From: an uncultured Flavobacterium sp.
GTDB taxonomy: Bacteria; Bacteroidota; Bacteroidia; Flavobacteriales; Flavobacteriaceae
NCBI RefSeq assembly: GCF_946479975.1
Contig: NZ_CAMLIX010000130.1
Span: forward strand, 1 to 14,652
Reading direction: 5' to 3'
DNA: 14,652 nt
In this document: positions 1 through 7,023 of the stretch, one piece after another
Layout of the letters: every line of letters starts with the position of its first letter
Position numbering within the stretch: position 1 is the first letter of the stretch
The notes under the pieces: generated by a model
What the model was told of the DNA's origin: nothing
Seen by the model: the letters and a program-made list of their open reading frames with translations, nothing else
Database searches by the model: none
Program-made: the position numbers and the translations under genes

Positions 1-1353
1 AAAACAACAAATAATGGTAATGATAACACAAAATCCGATTAAGAATTTGTTGTTGTGAAATGAAAAATGAGCCATTTTGTCAATCACATTTTTTTTGTGT
101 TCGGCTGGATTTTCTTTTGGTTTGTATAAATGAGGAACAATTAAAAGCGAGAAAATAGCCGAAGCCATTACGATCACGGCAGCAAAAATCCCGAGATCAT
201 TTAGCGCATCGGATTTTACAAAAAGAAGACATAAAAAAGCAACAGCAGTTGTTGAGCTGTTCATAATAACAGGCATTGTAATGTCTTTGTATAATGTTTT
301 TACATCGCTGTTGTGTTTGTAATGCGTGAGAATATGAATGGAATAATCGATCGTAATTCCCAATAAAATAGAACCAATTCCTAATGAAATTGCTGAAATC
401 TGTTCTCTCACAAAATATAAAAATGCAACGGCAAATAAACCTCCAAAAACCGTTGGAAGAAAAATAATCAGCGGAATTAAAACTTTTCGGTAGAATAAAA
501 TCAGAATCAACATTAAAGTAAACATCGCAATTGATGTCGTTAGAATAATGTCGCTTTTAATTTGATTGGCATTGGCAACAGCAATTAAAGCCGAACCAAA
601 ATAACTGATCGAAGTTTTTCCTTTAAAATTCTGATTTAAATTTTCCTGAATAGATTTTAATTTTTCGGCAAAAATGGTGTTTTTTTCTGTTTCGCTCGAC
701 GGAATATTCGAAGTGATAAAAAGCAGTAATTTCTTTTTATCTTTCGTCATTACAAAACCATTTTCCAGCGTAAAATCGTCACCAATATTTAATTGCTGTA
801 ATTTTTTTAAAGCAATAAATGAAATCCCAAACGGATCTTGCAGAATAAAATCTTTGGTGATAAATCCAGAAGGAGAGATAATCGATTTGTAATTTCCCTG
901 AACGGTGGTAGCAATGCTGTCTTTTTGAATTTTCTGCTGAATGTTTTCGTAATCTTTATCGTTTAGAAAAAGCGGCAGATTGTTGTAAACAAAATCAATC
1001 GTTTCCTGAATATTTTCTTCGTCGATTTTTCCTTGAATTCCCGTTACATAAGGTTTGCAGGATTTAGAAACGCTGTCTGAAAAAGCAGTTGCCATTTTTT
1101 GCAGATCTTCAGCAGATCCTTTTTTTTCAAGTTTGAAAATGACGGTTGTTTTATCGGCAAAGTTGAGTTGTTTTAAAACTTTTGCAGTAACATCGGTTTT
1201 GTCGTTTGTTGGAATAAGTTTAGTAATATCTTCTTCGAACTTCAATCTTGAAGCAAAGAATCCAAAAACAACGAGCATCATTAAAGCCAAAAAAACCGAC
1301 AAAGATTTTCTTCGGTTTACAAATAAATGAATGGCGTAGAAGTATTGATGCAT
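1..1353 (-). CDS. MMPL/RND-family exporter, N-terminal 451 codons (3' end outside window)
   Basis: Likely proton-driven inner-membrane exporter of the RND superfamily, MMPL/HpnN type, which moves lipids or lipid-like pigments. The frame is open from ATG at 1353 to the window edge without a stop. It starts MHQYFYAIHLF, with a first membrane helix at about residues 15-35 and a large periplasmic domain at about 36-260. Helices then crowd at about 268-410. The sequence GITIDYSIH (Asp336, Tyr337) matches the family's charged helix-4 motif for proton relay. A further helix begins near residue 437 at the edge. Full proteins usually have about 750-870 residues, so roughly half is visible. It lies downstream of the GT2-DUF2062 gene across a 226-base gap of repeats. 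Aryl-polyene clusters commonly carry such an exporter beside LolA-like and lipoprotein genes, so pigment transport is the likely role. Family is clear; the substrate is inferred. Confidence 0.88.
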   Translation of the reverse strand, partial: MHQYFYAIHLFVNRRKSLSVFLALMMLVVFGFFASRLKFEEDITKLIPTNDKTDVTAKVLKQLNFADKTTVIFKLEKKGSAEDLQKMATAFSDSVSKSCKPYVTGIQGKIDEENIQETIDFVYNNLPLFLNDKDYENIQQKIQKDSIATTVQGNYKSIISPSGFITKDFILQDPFGISFIALKKLQQLNIGDDFTLENGFVMTKDKKKLLLFITSNIPSSETEKNTIFAEKLKSIQENLNQNFKGKTSISYFGSALIAVANANQIKSDIILTTSIAMFTLMLILILFYRKVLIPLIIFLPTVFGGLFAVAFLYFVREQISAISLGIGSILLGITIDYSIHILTHYKHNSDVKTLYKDITMPVIMNSSTTAVAFLCLLFVKSDALNDLGIFAAVIVMASAIFSLLIVPHLYKPKENPAEHKKNVIDKMAHFSFHNNKFLIGFCVIITIICCF

Positions 1354-1374
1354 GATTGTTGGTTAAGTTTTTTC

Positions 1375-1410
1375 AGCCACGAATTTCACGAATTTTCACG
1401 AATTAATTAG
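1375..1410 (+). repeat. Dispersed CACGAATT-type repeat, copy A
   Basis: About 36 bases built from three spaced CACGAATT-like units (CCACGAATT, TCACGAATT, TCACGAATT). It closely matches copies at 11792-11827 and 13076-13111, which lie on the opposite strand. It sits just upstream of the MMPL gene start. I recall this repeat style in Flavobacterium intergenic regions, but its genome-wide number cannot be judged here. Confidence 0.7.
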
Positions 1411-1431
1411 TACAAAAAACATGAAATTGTC

Positions 1432-1574
1432 TTTTGCCACAGATTAAAGGATTAGCTTTAGTTTGTCACCCTGAGCGAAGTCGAAGGACGTTCCAATTGG
1501 ACGTGGGCTTCGACTTCGCTCAGCCTGACAAACAGGATGTAAAAATAATTTTAAATCATTTAATCTGTGACAAA
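1432..1574. repeat. Nested inverted repeat (REP-like element)
   Basis: This fills most of the gap between the glycosyltransferase stop (1580) and the MMPL start (1353). The outer arms at 1432-1453 and 1554-1574 share CACAGATTAAA and pair with few mismatches. The inner arms at 1462-1486 and 1508-1532 (core CTGAGCGAAGTCGAAG) pair at 23 of 25 positions. The centre holds a small palindrome around CCAATTGG with ACGT on each side. On the minus-strand transcript no U-run follows the stem, so it is a poor intrinsic terminator. It could instead protect mRNA ends or lower MMPL expression. No coding sequence is seen in it. Confidence 0.8.
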
Positions 1575-1579
1575 CTTTT

Positions 1580-2764
1580 TTAAATATTTGTTTTGTCTTT
1601 AGAACTAAAAGCCGTCAAAAGCAAATAACTTATTGAACCAACTAAGAGCGCCGAAACGGATGCTAAAATAAGACTTCCGACGATATATTGCGCTGCATTT
1701 TTTTGAATATCGTCAAACGTCATAGAACTATCTAAAAGTAATGGTGCATCTGATGAAACAAAATAGCTTCCAATCTTTAAAGAACCATAAATTATAAGCG
1801 GAATGAATGGCGGAAAACTCACATTTGAAGTCAAAAAAGCAATGACTTTATTGAGCCTGAATAAAGCTGCAAGTGTAAAAAGTAATATGGTTTGAAATCC
1901 CCAAAAAGGCGAAAGTCCTATAAAAATTCCTAATGCAATAGCGGCAGATTTTTTAAAATTAGAATCACTGCTTTCTAAAATATCTTCTAAAAAGAATTTC
2001 TTAAATCCTTTTTTTTTTGCGTTCCTAAAAAAATCTCTTGGTTTGATATACAACAAAGCGTTGGTTACCAAAACGGTATTTAAAATACTAATTCGGGTAA
2101 AATCTTTGAACGGACGAAAATGCGAAACTCTCTCTGCAGGATCATACAAAACCTGAATCGGAATATTTTTTACTACAATTCCTTTCCACGCAGCACGCAC
2201 GATTACCTCGATTTCAAATTCAAATTTATTGGTATAAAATCGTTTTGGTAATAATCGCAAAGGATATAATCTAAATCCAGATTGTGTGTCGTCGAGTTTA
2301 ATTCCTGTTTCAAACTTAAACCAGAAATTTGAAAATTTGTTTCCGAAACTGCTTTTCTTCGGCACATTTTCCTGCGTCATATTGCGGCTTCCAATCAAAA
2401 GAGTATTTGGTTCTTTTTGAATGGCTTCTAAGAAAATCGGAATATCAGAAGCAAAATGCTGTCCGTCAGAATCGATTGTAATGGCGTATTCGAAATTTAA
2501 TTCTAGCGCTTTTCTAAAACCATTTCTTAGCGCACGGCCTTTTCCTAAATTTTTAGGATGATGAATTTGTGTTAGCGACGAAAAATTCTTTAAAATTTCA
2601 CTTGTCGAATCGGTAGAACCGTCATTAACAATGATGATATTATTAGTAAAATCTAAAATAGAATCCAGTACTTTTTTCAGCGTTTTCGGGTTGTTGTAAG
2701 TGGGTACAACAACACAAAAGTTTATTGAATCAAGTAATTCCTGATTGGTTAAAGTTGGTTTCAT
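1580..2764 (-). CDS. GT2 glycosyltransferase fused to a C-terminal DUF2062 membrane domain
   Basis: A 394-residue protein. Residues 15-240 are a GT-A fold, family 2 (dolichol-phosphate-mannose-synthase-like) domain. It has VVPTYNN near 19, VNDGSTD at 46-52, the metal-binding DSDGQ at 98-102 and QSGFRLY at 161-167. Residues about 270-385 are hydrophobic, with the SPFWGFQT signature of DUF2062, so the enzyme is membrane-anchored. The start is 16 bases after the stop of the 161-residue gene. Its stop lies only five bases from the outer arm of the nested repeat. The same two-domain protein occurs in aryl-polyene/flexirubin clusters, where it may glycosylate the pigment or a lipid partner. The reaction is inferred; sugar and acceptor are unknown. 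Confidence 0.88.
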   Translation of the reverse strand: MKPTLTNQELLDSINFCVVVPTYNNPKTLKKVLDSILDFTNNIIIVNDGSTDSTSEILKNFSSLTQIHHPKNLGKGRALRNGFRKALELNFEYAITIDSDGQHFASDIPIFLEAIQKEPNTLLIGSRNMTQENVPKKSSFGNKFSNFWFKFETGIKLDDTQSGFRLYPLRLLPKRFYTNKFEFEIEVIVRAAWKGIVVKNIPIQVLYDPAERVSHFRPFKDFTRISILNTVLVTNALLYIKPRDFFRNAKKKGFKKFFLEDILESSDSNFKKSAAIALGIFIGLSPFWGFQTILLFTLAALFRLNKVIAFLTSNVSFPPFIPLIIYGSLKIGSYFVSSDAPLLLDSSMTFDDIQKNAAQYIVGSLILASVSALLVGSISYLLLTAFSSKDKTNI

Positions 2765-2780
2765 TTTGATTTTTGGCGGC

Positions 2781-3266
2781 TTATTTTACAAATTGCCTCT
2801 CTTTTTCAGAGAAACTTTTCGATTGTAAAACAAAGTCTTTTAGATACTCTTTCAAAGCTGCACCTTGAGATGCATAATAAGTTGTAATGAATTTTTTATC
2901 TTCTTTAATGTTTTTCTTGTAGCCCGTAATTCCTGGAACATCTTCCTGAACACTTAAGCGAATCATTCTCATTTCGATATTACTCGGATCACTTTTTATG
3001 GTTGCTTCAAGAAGTTTGGCACCTTCTTTAAAACGCTCAATTTTTTCGCCTAATTTTTTTTCAAACTTAGAATCTACCAAAATAGAAGCCGCTTTATAAG
3101 CCACTAAAATTTTATCGTCATTATTAGAAATGCCTGCAAGTTTTGCTGTAAACTCTTTAGCATTTGCTTCAGATTTTGCAACATCAGAGTACATTTTGCG
3201 TATGGAAGCCAAATCTGGCGTTCCAGCAAAATTTACCCATAAAAGTAAGGTCAGTAATAATTTCAT
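2781..3266 (-). CDS. Exported protein of unknown function (161 aa)
   Basis: A small protein with a short hydrophobic N-terminus (MKLLLTLLLWVNFAG), consistent with a signal peptide and a periplasmic location. The exact cleavage site is unclear. The rest is charged and predicted helical, rich in Lys, Glu and Ala, with no cysteine, no lipobox and no catalytic motif I recognise. It starts two bases after the dehydratase stop and is followed 16 bases later by the glycosyltransferase, so it is surely co-transcribed. Its position among envelope and polyketide genes suggests an accessory role in pigment handling. I do not recognise its family with confidence. Confidence 0.75.
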   Translation of the reverse strand: MKLLLTLLLWVNFAGTPDLASIRKMYSDVAKSEANAKEFTAKLAGISNNDDKILVAYKAASILVDSKFEKKLGEKIERFKEGAKLLEATIKSDPSNIEMRMIRLSVQEDVPGITGYKKNIKEDKKFITTYYASQGAALKEYLKDFVLQSKSFSEKERQFVK

Positions 3267-3268
3267 AA

Positions 3269-3640
3269 TTATATTTTTTTGTACACATTGCTCAGTTTTA
3301 GAGCGGTAGTGTCATTAAAGTAAGTCGTGTTTTTCACTTTTACCAAATCGTCTTCAGTAGTTGTAATATCTAGCTCCAATCTTAATTCTGGATTCACTTC
3401 TGGATTAATAAGCGCCATGAATTTTACATTTGCCAAAGACTGAATCATCAGCGAACTTTTTGTAATAGATTCTGTAAGTTCTTTGATAATCTGAATCATG
3501 CAAACACCAGGCATAATAGGATTTCCTGGGAAATGTCCTTTAAAAACCTCATGTTTTTCATTGACTAAAATCGTAACATTATATTTTGAATCAGACACTT
3601 TTTCTTCTGATAGTATTTTGTAAAAATCCTTTAAAATCAT
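3269..3640 (-). CDS. FabZ/ApeP-like hotdog-fold 3-hydroxyacyl-ACP dehydratase
   Basis: A 123-residue single hotdog-fold protein. The signature GHFPGNPIMPGV is at residues 35-46 with His36, which matches the catalytic histidine of FabZ. Fourteen residues later, where E. coli FabZ has Glu68, this protein has Gln50 (CMIQII). That spacing equals FabZ His54-Glu68, so the acid appears to be replaced. Aryl-polyene systems use a heterodimer of two dehydratase-type subunits (ApeI/ApeP), so this may be a subunit that needs a partner encoded outside the window. The role would be dehydration of 3-hydroxyacyl-ACP to build the polyene. It sits five bases after the second barrel gene and two bases before the exported 161-residue gene. 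Confidence 0.85.
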   Translation of the reverse strand: MILKDFYKILSEEKVSDSKYNVTILVNEKHEVFKGHFPGNPIMPGVCMIQIIKELTESITKSSLMIQSLANVKFMALINPEVNPELRLELDITTTEDDLVKVKNTTYFNDTTALKLSNVYKKI

Positions 3641-3645
3641 AATTT

Positions 3646-4257
3646 TTATTTTCCAAATGAATAGGAAACTCCCAACTGAAAATTGATGTTTGTGTTATAA
3701 TCTCCAAATAAATAATAATTATTGGAGTTATTTTGGTAATAATCACTGCTCAAAACATCAAGTAAACCTTTCTTAAATCGTGCTTCAAATGTTAAACCAG
3801 ACGGAAGCGCATAAGCAACACCCAAAACCAAACCAAGATCATTTTGTGCTTTTCTAACCGCAAGATTATCATTTAGCAAAAGGTCTAAAGTTGGTCCCGC
3901 TTGAAACTGTATTCCTTGCGGTAAAGTAAACTTATTTATAATCGAAAGTGACAAATAATTTATTTCAAGATCTAAATGTTCTGTTCTATTCGTTTGAGTA
4001 TTTTCATCAAAATAATTTCGCGCTACATTATTAGAACCTTGTCTAGTATAGTTTATTTCTGGCTGTAATGCATACACTTTTGTGATTTTAATTTCGGCAA
4101 AACCACCTGTATAAAAATCAGTTTTATAGTCGGCATGCATTTCAGAAATTGTCGAAAAACTAAATCCGCCTCTTAATCCGGGTTTAACACTTATCTGAGC
4201 TTGTATATTTAAAACTGTAAAAAAAACTGCGATAAAAAGTATTACTTTTTTATTCAT
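3646..4257 (-). CDS. Outer-membrane beta-barrel protein, second tandem copy (PorT-like family)
   Basis: A 203-residue exported protein with a signal peptide (cleavage likely after QA at about residue 20). It has alternating amphipathic strands with frequent aromatic residues and ends in SYSFGK, typical of small 8-stranded Bacteroidota barrels. It is a paralogue of the adjacent upstream gene. Shared blocks are PGLRGG near the N-terminus, LQPE.NY.RQG in the middle, AGP.LD, and LTFEAR..KGL.D near the end. The gap between the two genes is three bases. Such barrels could form an outer-membrane anchor or port for pigment delivery; this is inferred from context only. Confidence 0.85.
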   Translation of the reverse strand: MNKKVILFIAVFFTVLNIQAQISVKPGLRGGFSFSTISEMHADYKTDFYTGGFAEIKITKVYALQPEINYTRQGSNNVARNYFDENTQTNRTEHLDLEINYLSLSIINKFTLPQGIQFQAGPTLDLLLNDNLAVRKAQNDLGLVLGVAYALPSGLTFEARFKKGLLDVLSSDYYQNNSNNYYLFGDYNTNINFQLGVSYSFGK

Positions 4258-4260
4258 GTT

Positions 4261-4845
4261 TTATCTCGTTTTAAACTTGTAACTAATACCAATTTGAAAA
4301 ACCTGATTTAAAATCACATCATCGTAATAATAATCTACGCCTTCATAACCATAAATATCAACTAAACCTTGTTTAATTCTCGCTTCAAATGTAAGACCGT
4401 TTGGCAGTGTGTAACCAACTCCACCAACAATCGCTAGATCAAAATCTTCTGGACTACTATTAATGTAATTGTCACTAACTTTAAAATCTAAAGATGGACC
4501 CGCCAATAGATGAAAACCGCCACCATTAAAGTTAAATTTAGCTACAGCTCCAAGCGTTACATAATTTAGTTCATAATTTACAGAACGAGAACTGCCATTA
4601 TCAAAATATTCTCTTCCCTTATCACCTTGTCTAGAGTATGTTATCTCTGGCTGTAAGGAGAAAAACTTATTAAATCTAATATCCAATAATCCACCAACAT
4701 AAAAATCGGCTTTAGTTTGATTATCATCAATATTACTTAAAGTTGATAAATTTAAACCGCCGCGAAGTCCTGGACTAACTCTTACCTGCGCTTCTGATTT
4801 TATTCCGATAAATAAAACAAATGCAATTACAACAAATTTTTTCAT
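4261..4845 (-). CDS. Outer-membrane beta-barrel protein, first tandem copy (PorT-like family)
   Basis: A 194-residue exported protein. The signal peptide MKKFVVIAFVLFIGIKSEA is probably cut before Gln20. The mature part has barrel-like strands, PGLRGGLNLSTL near the N-terminus, SLQPEITYSRQG centrally and a C-terminal ISYKFKTR strand. It is clearly paralogous to the next gene, implying an ancient tandem duplication: the two share motifs but diverge in the loops. It starts 37 bases after the lipoprotein gene in an AT-rich gap with no visible hairpin. Role unknown; an outer-membrane step in pigment deposition is plausible. Confidence 0.85.
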   Translation of the reverse strand: MKKFVVIAFVLFIGIKSEAQVRVSPGLRGGLNLSTLSNIDDNQTKADFYVGGLLDIRFNKFFSLQPEITYSRQGDKGREYFDNGSSRSVNYELNYVTLGAVAKFNFNGGGFHLLAGPSLDFKVSDNYINSSPEDFDLAIVGGVGYTLPNGLTFEARIKQGLVDIYGYEGVDYYYDDVILNQVFQIGISYKFKTR

Positions 4846-4882
4846 TACTAATTGATTTAAAGTTTATGATTAGTTTAATTTT

Positions 4883-5518
4883 CTATTCTGATTTAAAATA
4901 ATTCAGTTCAATTTTTAATTTAATATTCTGATGAATTATCTGAATCTTTTCAGCAAAAATATTGTTTTCTGAACTGAAAAGCAGTGTAAATTTTTCTTTT
5001 GTTTTGGATGAATGAACGATCTTTTCTACTTTCTTGTCTTTTTTTGAGATAAAAATATAATTGTATTTCTTTCCATCTTCCGATTTATAAATGTCAGCGT
5101 CTTCATTTTCAAATTGTTCCTTAATCAAATATTCCTTTTTTAGAAGTAATCGAAAATCTTCTTTCAAAGTATTAATCAATATTTTTCGGTCTAATTCTGA
5201 AACAATGGAGTTGACTTTAAAATCGTTATCCGAAATTTCAAAATCCATTAATTTATTTCCGAATTCAGTTGTAAAAACAATTCGGTGTGTTGTATCGTTT
5301 ATTTTTTTTGCAATGAAAATTCCAGAGATTTCATTTCCGTAAACACTGATATTCGTTTTGTAAACATAATCTGTTTTCGAATCTGCGAAATACGGAACCG
5401 TATAAGATGTTTTGTCTAATTTTTTAGGCGTATAATTTTTTGTGACCGAGCCACAAGAAACTAAAGCAATCGCCAGAAAGCAATTAATTAGTAAAAACTG
5501 AATCGTCGATTTTTGCAT
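4883..5518 (-). CDS. Lipoprotein of the pigment cluster, possible LolB-like partner
   Basis: A 211-residue protein with a lipoprotein signal peptide. The lipobox LVSC places the lipidated cysteine at residue 22, followed by GS, so outer-membrane sorting is likely. The mature region is mostly beta-strand with Lys-rich segments and no enzyme motif. Its start codon lies 34 bases inside the end of the LolA-like gene (35-base overlap), indicating translational coupling. Aryl-polyene clusters often pair a LolA-like carrier with a small lipoprotein (DUF3261-type), so this may be the outer-membrane acceptor of the same relay. The lipoprotein call is strong; the family assignment is tentative. Confidence 0.82.
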   Translation of the reverse strand: MQKSTIQFLLINCFLAIALVSCGSVTKNYTPKKLDKTSYTVPYFADSKTDYVYKTNISVYGNEISGIFIAKKINDTTHRIVFTTEFGNKLMDFEISDNDFKVNSIVSELDRKILINTLKEDFRLLLKKEYLIKEQFENEDADIYKSEDGKKYNYIFISKKDKKVEKIVHSSKTKEKFTLLFSSENNIFAEKIQIIHQNIKLKIELNYFKSE

Positions 5519-6110
5519 TGATCACTTTATTTTTAAGTACAATTCGAGTATAGTCTTCAGATGATTCTAACAATTTTACCTGAACCACAGTTGCTTCTTC
5601 TTTGTCAAAAGTCAGTTCGATTTGTTTGATGTATTTTTTCAGCGTCGCATCTTTCGGAAGAAACTTTGCCAGATTCTGACCTTTCAATTTAAAATACGAA
5701 ATTGTAAATTCCTTATCGTCAAACATATTACCGCTCACGCTTCCCACAATTAATTTATTGATTCGGGCAAAGATTTTACTGTTTCCAATATCAACAGCGC
5801 TTTTCTTTCCTTCGTCATTAATCAGGATTTTTCCGTTTTTAAAAGTGATGCTGTAATTGTACGGTTTTTTATATTGCCATTGAAGTAATGCAGGTTCTTT
5901 AAAAATCATTTTTCCCGAAGTTTCAATATCTTTCGATAAAAAATCCAAATGTTTGTACTGAACAAAATCGGTACTTAAAGTTTTGATTTTTTTGGCAACA
6001 ACATTTACATCTTCTTTAAATTGAGCTATTTCTGAAGCAGTCATTTTTTGTTCCTGAGCAAACAAACTGCCTGAAATAAATAGAATTAAGAAAGCTATTT
6101 TAATTTTCAT
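5484..6110 (-). CDS. LolA-like periplasmic carrier protein
   Basis: A 208-residue protein with a clear signal peptide (cleavage likely after FA at residue 18). The body resembles LolA-type carriers: TLSTDFVQYKHL, then SGKMIFKEPALLQWQYKKPYN near residues 65-85, where the family has its FxxPxxxRWxY-like segment. Standard LolA moves lipoproteins across the periplasm. Cluster-specific homologues in aryl-polyene operons are thought to carry the lipid-like pigment. It overlaps the downstream lipoprotein gene by 35 bases. It is separated from the deacetylase by a 136-base gap filled with palindromic repeat. Family call good; the cargo is inferred. Confidence 0.87.
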   Translation of the reverse strand: MKIKIAFLILFISGSLFAQEQKMTASEIAQFKEDVNVVAKKIKTLSTDFVQYKHLDFLSKDIETSGKMIFKEPALLQWQYKKPYNYSITFKNGKILINDEGKKSAVDIGNSKIFARINKLIVGSVSGNMFDDKEFTISYFKLKGQNLAKFLPKDATLKKYIKQIELTFDKEEATVVQVKLLESSEDYTRIVLKNKVINAKIDDSVFTN

Positions 6111-6146
6111 ATTTTGTTAAGAATTTTGCTTTAAATTTTTTGCCAC

Positions 6147-6238
6147 TCCCGATAGCTATCGGGATAAAATGATTAACCCAGATTATTAATTGAAAAAATC
6201 CGTTTTTATCCGCGTCTTCGCGTAAGCGAATCCGTTTC
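6147..6238. repeat. Palindrome and hairpin repeat unit between deacetylase and LolA-like genes
   Basis: TCCCGATAGCTATCGGGA at 6147-6164 is a perfect 18-base palindrome. Further on, TTCGC-GTAA-GCGAA at 6217-6230 forms a small hairpin with a GNRA-type loop on the plus strand, and AATCCGTTT occurs twice (6197-6205 and 6229-6237). I recall this combination as a dispersed intergenic unit in Flavobacterium. It lies directly after the deacetylase stop codon. No U-run follows on the transcript, so terminator function is not supported. Confidence 0.72.
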
Positions 6239-6246
6239 ATCAGCGT

Positions 6247-7023
6247 TCAATCTCCATAAGCTTTAAGATTCAAAAGTTCTTCAATCGAAACGACTTGATA
6301 ATTATTCTGCTGTAAAAATTGCAAAAACTGTTCCAAGACTAAAACCGAATGTGCTCCAGTATCATGCAAAAGTACAATTCCGCCGGGAGAAACTCGTTTT
6401 ATAATGCGATTCAAAATTAATTCCTGATTTTTTGTTCCACCGTCAAGCGAACGAATATTCCATCCAATCACTTTATGTCCAGTTCTTTTTAAAGCTCTAC
6501 GAATCGACGGCGTTGTAACTCCGTAAGGCGGACGAAAAAAATTAATTTTTTTGGAAGTAAATTTTTCAAGTAATTGATCTGTTTTCTGAAGTTCTTTGGT
6601 TATTTTATCTTCATTATAAAAATCGAAAAATTTAGAATGAGAATAAGAATGATTTCCAGCCAAATGACCTTCAGCAATCACTTTTTGAAGAATTTCAGGA
6701 TGCGTTTCTATATTTTTTCCAATGCAGAAAAAAGTCGCTTTGGCATTGTATTTTTTCAGAAGCTCTAAAACTTCTAAAGTATAAAGGCTCGGGCCGTCAT
6801 CAAAAGTTATAGCAATTTTTTTTTCTGTTTCTAAAGGATTATTGCAAAATGCTTTTACATGATAGTTCGAAGAAATTCGGGCAGAACCAAAAGCATTTAT
6901 TCCAATCCAAATTAGAATTACAGCAACAAACCACAGAAAATGAATGGTATTGTAAAGATTCAGAACATTCAGAATAAGCAATAAAATGATAAAAAACAGC
7001 GATATGTTTTTATGCTTTATCAT
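6247..7023 (-). CDS. Membrane-anchored NodB-type polysaccharide deacetylase
   Basis: A 258-residue carbohydrate esterase family 4 protein. The N-terminus has two hydrophobic helices (about 8-24 and 27-45), so the catalytic domain is anchored to the membrane. The NodB motifs are in order: TFDDGP at 73-78 with the metal/catalytic Asp pair, HSYSH with His125 and His129, RPPYG at 164-168, GWN near 187, and LLHD with His220. All key residues are present, so it should be active. The family removes N- or O-acetyl groups from sugars; the substrate here is unknown, possibly the glycosylated pigment. Its ATG overlaps the TGA of the chain-length-factor gene by four bases (ATGA). Confidence 0.9.
   Translation of the reverse strand: MIKHKNISLFFIILLLILNVLNLYNTIHFLWFVAVILIWIGINAFGSARISSNYHVKAFCNNPLETEKKIAITFDDGPSLYTLEVLELLKKYNAKATFFCIGKNIETHPEILQKVIAEGHLAGNHSYSHSKFFDFYNEDKITKELQKTDQLLEKFTSKKINFFRPPYGVTTPSIRRALKRTGHKVIGWNIRSLDGGTKNQELILNRIIKRVSPGGIVLLHDTGAHSVLVLEQFLQFLQQNNYQVVSIEELLNLKAYGD

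Noticed and set aside
674..1330. Open frames on the plus strand (674-892 and 1055-1330)
   Set aside because: They lie opposite the MMPL exporter frame, which runs without a stop from 1353 to the window edge with clear family motifs. The plus-strand products show no domain.
1375..1410. CRISPR array or transposon end
   Set aside because: The units are short, continuous and without unique spacers, and no transposase or cas gene is present.
1462..1532. Intrinsic terminator after the glycosyltransferase gene
   Set aside because: The stem is strong, but no U-run follows it on the minus-strand transcript, and the sequence looks like a dispersed repeat.
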